Position numbers and translations under genes: made by a program
Shown: positions 1 to 7,324 of the stretch, in pieces
Numbering within the stretch: position 1 is the stretch's first letter
Layout of the letters: each line of letters opens with the position of its first letter
The notes under the pieces: generated by a model
Seen by the model: the letters and a program-made list of their open reading frames with translations, nothing else
What the model was told of the DNA's origin: nothing
The model's database searches: none
NCBI GenBank assembly: GCA_031119515.1
Contig: JAVHXR010000037.1
Coordinates: 1 to 12,500 of the forward strand
Direction of reading: 5' to 3'
DNA from: Propionicimonas sp.
Lineage (GTDB): Bacteria > Actinomycetota > Actinomycetes > Propionibacteriales > Propionibacteriaceae
Length of the DNA stretch: 12,500 nt

Positions 1-914
1 CGGCCCCAGTTGGGGTCGTTGCCGAAGATCGCGCACTTGAACAGGTTGCTCCTGGCGATGGCACGGGCGACCTCGAGGGCGTCCGCCTCGCTGGCAGCCC
101 CCTCGACCCTGACCTCGATGTCGTGCGCGGAGCCCTCGGCGTCCGCCAGCAGCTGTCGGGCCAGGGACGCACAGACACCGGTCAGCGCCTCGGTGAACTC
201 CGCAGGGTCGGGGGCGATCCCGGAGGCTCCGCTGGCCAGCAGCAGGACGGTGTCGTTGGTGGACATGCAGCCGTCGGAGTCGGTGCGGTCGAAGGTGAAG
301 CCGGTGGCCGTGCGCAGCGCGGCATCCAGGCCAGCGGGCTCGAGCGAGGCGTCGGTGGTGATCACGACGAGCATCGTCGCCAGCGCCGGGGCGAGCATCC
401 CCGCGCCCTTGGCCATTCCCCCGATCGTCCAGCCGGACGGCGAGGTGTGGATCGCCTCCTTGGCGACCGTGTCGGTGGTCAGGATCGCCTCGGCGGCGGA
501 CGGCCCGCCGGCGTGGGAGAGGTCCTGCGCAGCGAGCTGGATGCCGTTGAGGACGGTCTCCATCGGAAGCCGGACGCCGATCAGGCCGGTCGAGCAGACC
601 GCCACGTCCTCGACCGCGCAGCCGACCTCTGCGGCCGTCCACTCCGCCGTCTGGCGGGCATCGGCCAGGCCGGCGGCACCGGTGCACGCGTTCGCCCCAC
701 CGGAGTTGAGCACCACCGCCGCCAGGCGTCCGGTCGCGATCGCCTGCTGGCTCCACAGCACGGGGGCGGCCTTGAACCGGTTGGACGTGAACACTGCCGC
801 GGCGTGCGCGGCCGGGCCCTCGTTCACCACCAGCGCCAGGTCGGGGCGACCCGACGCCTTCAGGCCGGCGGTCACCCCCGCCGCGGTGAACCCCTTGGCT
901 GCGGTCACGCTCAT
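1..914 (-). CDS. argJ: Glutamate N-acetyltransferase / ornithine acetyltransferase ArgJ (3' end beyond window)
   Basis: ArgJ moves the acetyl group from N-acetylornithine to glutamate, recycling it in arginine synthesis in the cytoplasm; some ArgJ also use acetyl-CoA. About 304 codons are present of the usual 390-400, so the C-terminal quarter lies off the left edge. The protein starts MSVTAAKGFTAAG and contains the family signatures LNSGGANACTG and CSTGLIG, then KGAGMLAP (Lys169 onward) leading to Ala179-Thr180-Met-Leu. ArgJ cuts itself before this threonine, which becomes the nucleophile at the start of the beta chain. The later motif DRTDSDGCMSTNDT is also intact. The ATG at 914-912 overlaps the argC stop as ATGA and follows a GGGAG ribosome site six bases upstream, so the two genes are translationally coupled. 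The cleavage residue is from family knowledge; all motifs are read directly. No frameshift is seen. Confidence 0.96.
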   Translation of the reverse strand, partial: MSVTAAKGFTAAGVTAGLKASGRPDLALVVNEGPAAHAAAVFTSNRFKAAPVLWSQQAIATGRLAAVVLNSGGANACTGAAGLADARQTAEWTAAEVGCAVEDVAVCSTGLIGVRLPMETVLNGIQLAAQDLSHAGGPSAAEAILTTDTVAKEAIHTSPSGWTIGGMAKGAGMLAPALATMLVVITTDASLEPAGLDAALRTATGFTFDRTDSDGCMSTNDTVLLLASGASGIAPDPAEFTEALTGVCASLARQLLADAEGSAHDIEVRVEGAASEADALEVARAIARSNLFKCAIFGNDPNWG

Positions 915-1966
915 GGCGCCACTCCCACTGTCGTCAGGCCGGTCGTCTCGGCCAGGCCGAGCGCCAGGTTGATGGACTGGACGGCGGCACCGCCGGTGCC
1001 CTTGACCAGATTGTCCAGCGCGCAGATCGCTACCACCCGGCCGGCGCGCTCGTCCACGGCCACCTGAACCAGCGCGGTGTTCGCACCGGCGGTCGCGGCC
1101 GTGGTGGGCCACTGCCCTTCAGGCAGCACCTGGACAAACGGCTCGTCGGCGTAGGCCGCCAGCCAGGCGTCCCGGACGGTCGCAGGGTCGGTCCCCCCTG
1201 CCAGCCGGGCCGTGCAGGTGGCGAGGATCCCGCGAGGCATCGGAACCAGGGTGGGGGTGAAGCTGATCCGGACCGGTCCGGCAGCGGTCTTGGAGAGGTT
1301 CTGCTCGATCTCGGGGATGTGGCGGTGCACCCCGCCGACCGCGTACGGGCTGGCCGATCCGAGGATCTCGGAGGCGAGCAGGTGCGGCTTGAGCGCCTTG
1401 CCCGCCCCGCTGACGCCGTTGGCGAGCACCGCCACCAGGTCGGCCGGCTCGATCACGCCGGCCGCGATCCCCGGCCCGAGCGCGAAGGTGACCGCGGTGA
1501 CATTGCATCCGGGGACGGCGATCCGGGTCGCGGAGGCGAGCCGGGAGCGCTGCCGCTGGCCGCCGGCGAGCAGCAGCTCGGGCATCCCGTAGGTCCAGGT
1601 GCCGGGATGCTCGCCGCCGTAGTAGGTGGTCCAGGCCTGCGCCGACTCCAGCCGGTGATCGGCCCCGAGGTCGACGAGCAGCGAGCCCGGCGATGCCTGC
1701 TCCAACTGCGCGGCGATCTCCCCGGACGCGCCGTGCGGCAGCGCCAGGCAGATCACGTCGTGGCCCGCGAGGTTCTCCACCGTGGTGTCCTGCACCACCC
1801 GCCCGGTGAGCGGGCGCAGGTGGGGCTGGTGCACCCCGAGCAGGTCGCCCGCGCTGGACCCGGCGGTCAGCGCACCGATCCTCGCGTCGGGGTGGCCGAG
1901 CAGCAGCCGCAGCGTCTCGCCACCGGCATATCCGGTGGCTCCGGCCACCGCTACGGAGAAGGTCAC
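911..1966 (-). CDS. argC: N-acetyl-gamma-glutamyl-phosphate reductase ArgC
   Basis: ArgC reduces N-acetylglutamyl-5-phosphate with NADPH to N-acetylglutamate semialdehyde, the third step of arginine synthesis. At 351 residues it is a normal long-type ArgC. Visible features are the NADP-binding loop GATGYAGGE (residues 9-17), LALPHG (74-79), the catalytic cysteine Cys154 in VPGCNVTA, GVSGAGK in the substrate domain, HRHIPEIEQ (containing a conserved active-site histidine) and FTPTLVPMPRGI. The start is GTG at 1966, placed by the near N-terminal Rossmann motif and because no ATG precedes it in frame. No Shine-Dalgarno sequence lies before the GTG, while a promoter -10 element ends six bases upstream, so the message is probably leaderless. 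It is followed by argJ with a four-base overlap; argB and the rest of the pathway would be expected beyond the left edge. Confidence 0.97.
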   Translation of the reverse strand: MTFSVAVAGATGYAGGETLRLLLGHPDARIGALTAGSSAGDLLGVHQPHLRPLTGRVVQDTTVENLAGHDVICLALPHGASGEIAAQLEQASPGSLLVDLGADHRLESAQAWTTYYGGEHPGTWTYGMPELLLAGGQRQRSRLASATRIAVPGCNVTAVTFALGPGIAAGVIEPADLVAVLANGVSGAGKALKPHLLASEILGSASPYAVGGVHRHIPEIEQNLSKTAAGPVRISFTPTLVPMPRGILATCTARLAGGTDPATVRDAWLAAYADEPFVQVLPEGQWPTTAATAGANTALVQVAVDERAGRVVAICALDNLVKGTGGAAVQSINLALGLAETTGLTTVGVAP

Positions 1967-1970
1967 GGAA

Positions 1971-2002
1971 TGACTATGCCACAGTCAGAATGAATATTCC
2001 AA
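1971..2002 (-). promoter_or_regulatory. Putative leaderless argC promoter with palindromic operator
   Basis: On the minus strand, TTGGAA (2002-1997) and CATAGT (1978-1973) are separated by 18 bases. CATAGT is preceded by TGG, matching an extended -10 (TGn), and its last base is six bases from the argC GTG, so transcription would begin on or next to the start codon. The stretch is strikingly A/T-rich for this genome. On the plus strand 1971-1987 forms a near-perfect dyad: TGACT and AGTCA arms with inner TG/CA, seven of eight pairs matching around position 1979. A second palindrome, GAATATTC, occupies 1992-1999. ArgR repressors bind A/T-rich palindromes at arginine genes, so ArgR control is a reasonable inference, although the sequence is not a clean ARG box. 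Confidence 0.5.
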
Positions 2003-2024
2003 CGCCGTCCGTGGCGTGGGATCG

Positions 2025-2804
2025 CTAGATCCGCTCCACCAGCTCGTTCACCCCGCCGAGCATCAGGTCGGGCCGGAACGGGTAGGTGGCGACGTCCTCT
2101 GCGGTGGTCACCCCGGTCAGCACGAGGACGGTCAGCAGGCCCGCCTCCATCCCCGCGACGATGTCGGTGTCCATCCGGTCGCCGATCATCGCGGTGGTCT
2201 CGGAGTGCGCCTCGATCCGGTTCATCGCCGACCGGAACATCATCGGGTTCGGCTTGCCCACGACATACGGCGTGCGGTTCGTCGCCGCCGTGATCATGGC
2301 CGCCACCGCGCCGGTGGCGGGCAGGATGCCGTCCTTGCTCGGACCGGTCGCGTCGGGGTTCGTCACGATGAACCGGGCGCCCTCCAGGATCAGCCGGCTC
2401 GCCCGGGTGATCACGTCGAAGGAGTAGTTGCGGGTCTCCCCCAGCACCACGAAGTCGGGGTCGACGTCGGTCAGCACGAAACCCGCCTCGTGGATCGCCG
2501 TGGTGAGCCCGACCTCGCCGATCACGAACGCCGTCTTGTTGCCGGGCTGGTTCTCCAGGAACGAGGCGGTGGCCATCGCCGAGGTCCAGATGTTCTCCTC
2601 CGGGATGTTGAGGCCGGAGCGGGCGAGCCTGGCCGAGAGGTCGCGGGCGGTGAAGATCGAGTTGTTGGTCAGGACGAGGAACCGCTTCGAGGTCGTCACC
2701 CAGCGGTCGATCAGCTCGGCCGCACCGGGCAGCGGCTCCTCCTCGTGCACCAGGACGCCGTCCATATCGGTGAGGAAGCATTCGATGTCGCGCAGTGTCC
2801 GCAT
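2025..2804 (-). CDS. HAD-IIA family (NagD-like) phosphatase
   Basis: This is a 259-residue cytoplasmic phosphatase of the haloacid dehalogenase superfamily, subfamily IIA, which includes E. coli NagD (a nucleotide phosphatase), PGP/4-nitrophenyl phosphatases and pyridoxal phosphatase. All four HAD motifs are intact: DMDGVL with nucleophile Asp13 and acid/base Asp15, the motif II threonine Thr46 in VLTNNS, motif III Lys184 in GKPNP, and motif IV Asp209/Asp214 in GDRMDTDI, which hold magnesium. Residues around 60-180 form the C2-type cap that sets specificity. The substrate cannot be read from sequence. The ATG at 2804 has only a weak upstream GGTGG, but it sits 12 residues before motif I, as in homologues. 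The gene is divergent from hemD; 58 bases separate its end from argC, and the argC promoter in that gap argues against co-transcription being required. Confidence 0.93.
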   Translation of the reverse strand: MRTLRDIECFLTDMDGVLVHEEEPLPGAAELIDRWVTTSKRFLVLTNNSIFTARDLSARLARSGLNIPEENIWTSAMATASFLENQPGNKTAFVIGEVGLTTAIHEAGFVLTDVDPDFVVLGETRNYSFDVITRASRLILEGARFIVTNPDATGPSKDGILPATGAVAAMITAATNRTPYVVGKPNPMMFRSAMNRIEAHSETTAMIGDRMDTDIVAGMEAGLLTVLVLTGVTTAEDVATYPFRPDLMLGGVNELVERI

Positions 2805-2869
2805 GCCACCAGTCTTTCACTCCGCGACCACGGTGGGCGGCGGCGTCAACGGTGCGGCACCATCGGGGA

Positions 2870-3616
2870 GTGGACTTCTCGCCGACTCTCGCCGGACGAC
2901 GGGTGCTGCTGCCCGAGCGCCCGGACCGTCGGCTCGCCGACGCCCTGCGCGCAGCGGGCGCGGAGGTGGACGAGGTGGCGTTGATCAGCCGGACCCCGGT
3001 GCCGTCCGTCGAGCTCCCGGCGTTGGCCGACCAGCTCGCCGGCGGGCTGTTCGACTGGCTGGTGCTGACCTCGGCCTACACCGTGGAGGCGCTCGCCCGG
3101 CTCGGCCACCCGCTCTACACCCTGCTCGCCCCCGACCTGCGGATCGCCGCCGTCGGCGACGCCACGGCGGCCGCCGTCCGGGCCTGCGGCGGGTGGGTCG
3201 ACCTCACGCCGATCGACGGTGCCGGCGGGGCCGCGCTGGCCTCGAACTGGCCGGCGGGCACGGGCAGGGTCGCTATTCCCGGCGCCGTGGAATCGGCCCA
3301 ACAGCTGCCGCGGGCGCTCCAGGCGAGGGGCTGGGAGGTGGTCCAGCTCGGCATCTACCGGACCTCGCCGGTCGCCGCGCTACCGCCGTCCGTCGTCGAC
3401 ACCTGGCGGTCCGGGGGCTACGACGCGCTGGTCGTGACGGCCGGATCGGTGGCGAAGTCCGCGGCCAGCCTGCTCGGCGCCACGGTACCCGTGGTGGCGG
3501 TCGGGGAACGCAGCGCGCGGGAGTCCGAGCGACTCGGCTTCCCCCGGGTGGTCGGCGCCCGGACCCCGTCGGGCCACGACGTCGTCAGCGCCCTGACGGT
3601 GGTCTGCGCCGGCTGA
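2870..3616 (+). CDS. hemD: Uroporphyrinogen-III synthase (HemD family), free-standing
   Basis: HemD closes hydroxymethylbilane to uroporphyrinogen III, the branch point to heme, siroheme and cobalamin. Recognition rests on the two-lobe HEM4 pattern: an N-terminal lobe with RRVLLPERPDRRLADALRAAG (near 10-30), DWLVLTSAYTVEAL (62-75) and RIAAVGDATAAAV (91-103), then VAIPGAVES (134-142), GWEVVQLGIYRT (154-165), YDALVVTAGSV (184-194) and VVAVGERSA (208-216). The family has few invariant residues, so this pattern is the main evidence. With GTG at 2870 the protein has 248 residues, normal for a single-domain enzyme. The start is uncertain: GTG at 2852 and ATG at 2795 are in frame, but the latter overlaps the divergent phosphatase and adds a tail unlike the family. 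It is the only plus-strand gene here. In many actinobacteria hemD is fused to a methyltransferase and sits with other hem genes; here it is alone, so it could be a second copy. Confidence 0.85.
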   Translation: MDFSPTLAGRRVLLPERPDRRLADALRAAGAEVDEVALISRTPVPSVELPALADQLAGGLFDWLVLTSAYTVEALARLGHPLYTLLAPDLRIAAVGDATAAAVRACGGWVDLTPIDGAGGAALASNWPAGTGRVAIPGAVESAQQLPRALQARGWEVVQLGIYRTSPVAALPPSVVDTWRSGGYDALVVTAGSVAKSAASLLGATVPVVAVGERSARESERLGFPRVVGARTPSGHDVVSALTVVCAG

Positions 3617-3621
3617 CCGCC

Positions 3622-3646
3622 GACCGGCCCGGGCGACCGGTCTTCC
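3622..3646 (+). terminator. Possible hemD terminator
   Basis: Six bases after the hemD stop, GACCGG (3622-3627) and CCGGTC (3637-3642) form a six-base stem with a nine-base loop, followed by TT and then C/G-rich sequence. It lies in the 119-base gap between convergent hemD and pheT. The T-run is poor, so intrinsic termination is only plausible. Nothing else recognisable was found in the gap apart from an 11-base palindrome at 3700-3710. Confidence 0.3.
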
Positions 3647-3735
3647 GGCCGCCCCACTCCCCCTCCGTATGCCGACGTCCCGCGGGCCCGCCGGACACGC
3701 CTGGTCCAGGGCCCGGCGACGGCCCCCGCCAGAGG

Positions 3736-6240
3736 CTAGAAGGCCCGCAGCACGGCACCGGTCCGGGCAGTGGCGACCGCCACTGCCGCGTCACGGGCGG
3801 CGGCGGTGTCGGCGTCGGTGAGCGTGCGGTCGGGCGCCCGGAACCGCAACGCGAACGCCAGCGACTTCTGGCCGTCGGGGACATGGCCGCCGGTGAAGAC
3901 GTCGAACAGCGCGATCGACTCCAGCAGCTCCCCTGCGCCGTCGGCCAGCGCGGCCCGCACCTCCGCGACCGCCACGTCGTCGGCCACGACCAGCGCGACG
4001 TCCTCCTTGGCCACCGGACGCGGTGACACCGCAGCGATGCTGCCTGCCCCCGGCGCCAGCCGGATCAGCGCATCCAGGTCCAGCTCGACGGCCGCCGTCC
4101 CGGCCGGCAACCCGTACCCCCGGCAGACCGCGGGGTGGAGTTCTCCGGCGTGGCCGACCAGCTCGCCCGCGACGCTGAGCGCGGCACACCGCCCGGGGTG
4201 CCAGGGAGCCCGATCCGCGGCTGCGCGGTCGACGGTGGCGCCGACGGCGTGGCCTACCACGTCGACCAGCGCGAACGCCTGCTCCCAGCCCGCCGGCACA
4301 CCCGCGCCCTGCCAGCCTGGACGCCGCCAGTAACCGGTCAGGACCGCGCCGAAGTGGCGCGGCTGGGACGGCAGCGCGGCCTCGATCGCCGCCAGTTCGT
4401 CCGCCGACGGCCGGCGGTCGACGCCCGGGATCGGAGCGGGCTCGCCGGAGCCGGCGAGGAACACCCTGCCGACCTCGTAGAGCGCCAGGTCGTCGTTGCC
4501 GCGGGAGGTGTTCCGTGCGACGGCGGCGAACAGGCCCGGGAGCATCGTGGTCCGCAGGTACGGCTGGGTCTCGGCGAGCGGGTTCGCCAGCCGCACCAGC
4601 GCCCTCCGGTCGTCGTCGGCCGGCACCGCGAGGCGGTCGAGTTCCTCGGCAGACACGAACGGGAACGTCAGCACCTCGACGAAGCCGGAGGCGGCGACCG
4701 CGGAGCCGATCGCCCGCCGGGCACGCTGGCCGGGGGTGTAGCCGCGGCCGACCGGCGCCGGCGGCACCAGGGACGGGATCCGGTCGAACCCGAGCTTCCG
4801 GCCGACCTCTTCGACGTAGTCGTACGGGTCGCGCAGGTCGGGGCGCCAGCTCGGCGGCACGACCGCGAGCCGGTCGGCGTCCACCTCGACGTCGCAGCCG
4901 CTCTCCCGCAGGATCGAGACCACCCGGTCGGCGGCGACGTCCACGCCGAGGATCGCCGACGGTAGCCCCGCCGCGAAGGCCTGGCCCGGCACCGCCGGCA
5001 GCCCGCCCGCGACCGTCTCGGCGTCCGCCAGGGTGCCGCCGGCGAGCTCGACGAGCAGCTGCGCAGCCCGGTGGGCGGCGCTGTAGGCGGCGTTCGGGTC
5101 CACCCCACGGTGGAACCGCTTGGAGGCCTCGGAGGGCAGGTTGTGCCGGCGCAGGGTCCAGCCGATGCTCGAGGAGTCGAAGTGCGCGGCCTCCAGGACG
5201 ATGTCCGTGGTGGCTTCCCCGATCTCGGTGGTGGCGCCGCCCATCACGCCGGCGATGCCGATCGGGCCGGTGTCGTCGGTGATCAGCAGGTCGTCGGGGT
5301 GCAGCGTCCGGGTGGCGTCGTCGAGGGTGACGATCTGCTCCCCCGCCGCCGCCTTCCGCACCCGGATCGGGCCGGTCAGGCGGGTGGCGTCATAGGCGTG
5401 CAGCGGCTGGCCGGTCTCCAGCATGACGTAGTTGGTGATGTCCACCGCCAGCGAGATCGACCGCATCCCGGCCATCACCAGCCGGCGTGCCAGCCAGCGC
5501 GGCGTCGGGCGGGACGGGTCGATCCCGGTCACGGTGAGGGCCACGAACAGCGGACAGGCCGGATCCTCCAGCAGCACGGGGTAGCCGTCCGCCCGCGCCG
5601 CCGGCGTCCCACGGTCGACCGGGTCGCGGTAGGGCAGCCGCAGGTTCTGGCCCGCCTCGCGGGCGAGCCCGCGAATGCTCATGCAGTAGCCGATGTCGGC
5701 AGAGACGTCGATGTCGAGGACGTCGTCGCGAAGCAGCAGGACGCCGGCAGGGTCGTCGCCCGGGGCGAGACCGGCGTCGGCCGGCAGCACGATGATCCCG
5801 GTGTGGTCGTGGCCGATCCCCAACTCGTCCTCTGCGCAGATCATCCCGTCCGACAGGTGCCCGTAGGTCTTGCGCGCGCTGATCGCGAACCCGCCGGCAA
5901 GGACGGCGCCCGGCAGCGAGACCACGACGAGGTCGCCCACGGCGAAGTTGTGGGCGCCGCACACCACAGAGCGGCATCCCTGCGGGTACTCAGCGTGCGG
6001 CTGGTTGTGCTCAGGGCCGACATCGACCTGCACCCAGCGGATGGTCTTGCCGTTGCTCTGCGGCTCGTCGACCGACGCCAGCACGCGTCCCACCACCACC
6101 GGGCCGGTGATCTCTGCGCCCACCCGGTCGACCGTCTCCACCTCCAGGCCGGCTCTGATCAGCACCTCCGCGAGCGAGCGCCCGGTGGTCTCCTCCGGCA
6201 GGTCGACCCATTCCCGGAGCCATCCCAAAGGCGCCCTCAT
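3736..6240 (-). CDS. pheT: Phenylalanyl-tRNA synthetase beta subunit
   Basis: PheT pairs with PheS in the alpha2beta2 enzyme that charges tRNA-Phe; the beta chain binds tRNA and edits mischarged tyrosine. At 834 residues it is full length. In order: the N-terminal tRNA-binding OB fold (about 40-155, with VCGAHNF 93-99 and SDGMICAEDELG 130-141), the B3/B4 editing domain (about 215-385, with VDITNYVMLETGQPLHAYD 266-284 and GVMGG 331-335), the B5 DNA-binding-like domain (about 415-490, ending WRPDLRDPYDYVEEVGR at 465-481), the catalytic-like core (about 500-700, with LANPLAETQPYLRTTMLPGL 551-570), and the ferredoxin-fold anticodon-binding domain (about 738-834). The ATG at 6240 overlaps the pheS stop as ATGA and follows AAGGGAG seven bases upstream, so it is co-translated with pheS. 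No broken motif is seen. Confidence 0.98.
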   Translation of the reverse strand: MRAPLGWLREWVDLPEETTGRSLAEVLIRAGLEVETVDRVGAEITGPVVVGRVLASVDEPQSNGKTIRWVQVDVGPEHNQPHAEYPQGCRSVVCGAHNFAVGDLVVVSLPGAVLAGGFAISARKTYGHLSDGMICAEDELGIGHDHTGIIVLPADAGLAPGDDPAGVLLLRDDVLDIDVSADIGYCMSIRGLAREAGQNLRLPYRDPVDRGTPAARADGYPVLLEDPACPLFVALTVTGIDPSRPTPRWLARRLVMAGMRSISLAVDITNYVMLETGQPLHAYDATRLTGPIRVRKAAAGEQIVTLDDATRTLHPDDLLITDDTGPIGIAGVMGGATTEIGEATTDIVLEAAHFDSSSIGWTLRRHNLPSEASKRFHRGVDPNAAYSAAHRAAQLLVELAGGTLADAETVAGGLPAVPGQAFAAGLPSAILGVDVAADRVVSILRESGCDVEVDADRLAVVPPSWRPDLRDPYDYVEEVGRKLGFDRIPSLVPPAPVGRGYTPGQRARRAIGSAVAASGFVEVLTFPFVSAEELDRLAVPADDDRRALVRLANPLAETQPYLRTTMLPGLFAAVARNTSRGNDDLALYEVGRVFLAGSGEPAPIPGVDRRPSADELAAIEAALPSQPRHFGAVLTGYWRRPGWQGAGVPAGWEQAFALVDVVGHAVGATVDRAAADRAPWHPGRCAALSVAGELVGHAGELHPAVCRGYGLPAGTAAVELDLDALIRLAPGAGSIAAVSPRPVAKEDVALVVADDVAVAEVRAALADGAGELLESIALFDVFTGGHVPDGQKSLAFALRFRAPDRTLTDADTAAARDAAVAVATARTGAVLRAF

Positions 6241-7310
6241 CGCGCAACTCCCTTCAGTGAGCGGCTGAACCGTACGTCACCCTCGACCATGTCGCGCATG
6301 TCGGCGGCGTTGTTGCGGAACATCAGCGTCCGTTCGATCCCCATCCCGAACGCGAAGCCGGAGTACACGTCGGTGTCGATGCCGCAGGCGGCGAGCACCC
6401 GGGGGTTCACCACCCCGCAGCCGCCCCACTCGATCCATCCCTGCGACCTGCAGGTCCGACACGGGTTGTCCGGGTCGCCGACCGAGGCGCCGTGGCAGAC
6501 GAAGCACTGCAGGTCGACCTCGGCCGACGGCTCTGTGAACGGGAAGTAGTGGGGCCGCATCCGGGTGGTGATGTCCTGCCCGAACATCGACCGCGCCAGG
6601 TGGTCGAGCGTGCCCTTCAGGTGGGCCAGCGAGATCCCCTTGTCGACACACAGGCCCTCGATCTGGTGGAACACCGGCACGTGGGTGGCGTCGAACTCGT
6701 CGGCGCGGTAGGTGCGGCCGGGGCAGACCACGTAGACCGGCAGCGGACGGTCGAGCAGCGAGCGGATCTGCACCGGGGAGGTGTGGGTGCGCAGCAGCAG
6801 GTGGTTCTCGATCGGCTCGACGAACAGGGTGTCGCTCGTACCGCGGGCGGGGTGGTCCGGCCCGATGTTGAGCGCGTCGAAGTTCAGCCACTCGCCCTCC
6901 ACCTCGGGACCCTCGGCGATCTCCCAGCCCATCGCGACGAAGACGTCGGACAGCTGGTCCATCAGGGCCGTGATCGGGTGCTGGGCGCCCTGCGGCACGA
7001 GTTCGACGGGCAGCGTGACGTCGATCCGCTCCTCTGCCAGCACCCGTTCCAGCTCCGCGGCCTCGACCTCGGCCTGGCGGGCGGCGAGCGCGGCCGTAAC
7101 CTCGGCGCGGGCGGCTCCCAGCCGCTGGCCGGCGTCCTTTCGTTCCGGGCCTGGCAGGCTGCCGATCTCCTTGCTGGCGGCGGCGAGGGCGGACCGGTCA
7201 CCGAGGTGGGCGAGCCGGGCGTCCTTCAATTCGCTGGTCGAGGAGGCGGACGCGAAGGCGTCCAGCGCCCGCGCGACCACCTGGCCGATGGACTCGTGGT
7301 CCAGCGCCAT
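6237..7310 (-). CDS. pheS: Phenylalanyl-tRNA synthetase alpha subunit
   Basis: PheS carries the class II catalytic site that activates phenylalanine and transfers it to tRNA-Phe. The 357-residue chain has an N-terminal coiled coil for tRNA binding (about 1-95), motif 1 (HPITALMDQL, 111-120), motif 2 (RTYRADEFDATHVPVFHQIEG, 199 onward), HYFPFTEPSAEVDL (254-267) and motif 3 (GFAFGMGIERTLM, 318-330). Cys269, Cys272, Cys284 and Cys287 make a C-x2-C-x11-C-x2-C element inserted before GWIEWGGCG; similar four-cysteine PheS is known in Streptomyces, and metal binding is an inference. The ATG at 7310 is chosen because AAGGA precedes it by eight to nine bases and it matches the family N-terminus; the open frame runs further upstream but is not family-like. 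It follows the methylase by 14 bases and overlaps pheT by four. Confidence 0.98.
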   Translation of the reverse strand: MALDHESIGQVVARALDAFASASSTSELKDARLAHLGDRSALAAASKEIGSLPGPERKDAGQRLGAARAEVTAALAARQAEVEAAELERVLAEERIDVTLPVELVPQGAQHPITALMDQLSDVFVAMGWEIAEGPEVEGEWLNFDALNIGPDHPARGTSDTLFVEPIENHLLLRTHTSPVQIRSLLDRPLPVYVVCPGRTYRADEFDATHVPVFHQIEGLCVDKGISLAHLKGTLDHLARSMFGQDITTRMRPHYFPFTEPSAEVDLQCFVCHGASVGDPDNPCRTCRSQGWIEWGGCGVVNPRVLAACGIDTDVYSGFAFGMGIERTLMFRNNAADMRDMVEGDVRFSRSLKGVAR

Positions 7311-7324
7311 GGGATCGGTTCCTT

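Noticed and set aside
123..1067. Long open frames opposite argJ, argC, pheT and pheS
   Set aside because: They are antisense shadows typical of high-G+C genes, rich in Arg/Gly/Ala/Pro, with no family features; the opposite strand carries clear conserved proteins.
2002..2017. ACGCC/GGCGT hairpin after the phosphatase gene as a terminator
   Set aside because: Only five pairs, no T-run, and it touches the argC -35 region; such short stems are common by chance in G+C-rich DNA.
2805..2869. Divergent promoter pair between the HAD phosphatase and hemD
   Set aside because: A TTGACG-like element (minus strand, 2849-2844) has no -10 at a usable distance and no clear plus-strand promoter was found, so none was annotated although promoters must exist.
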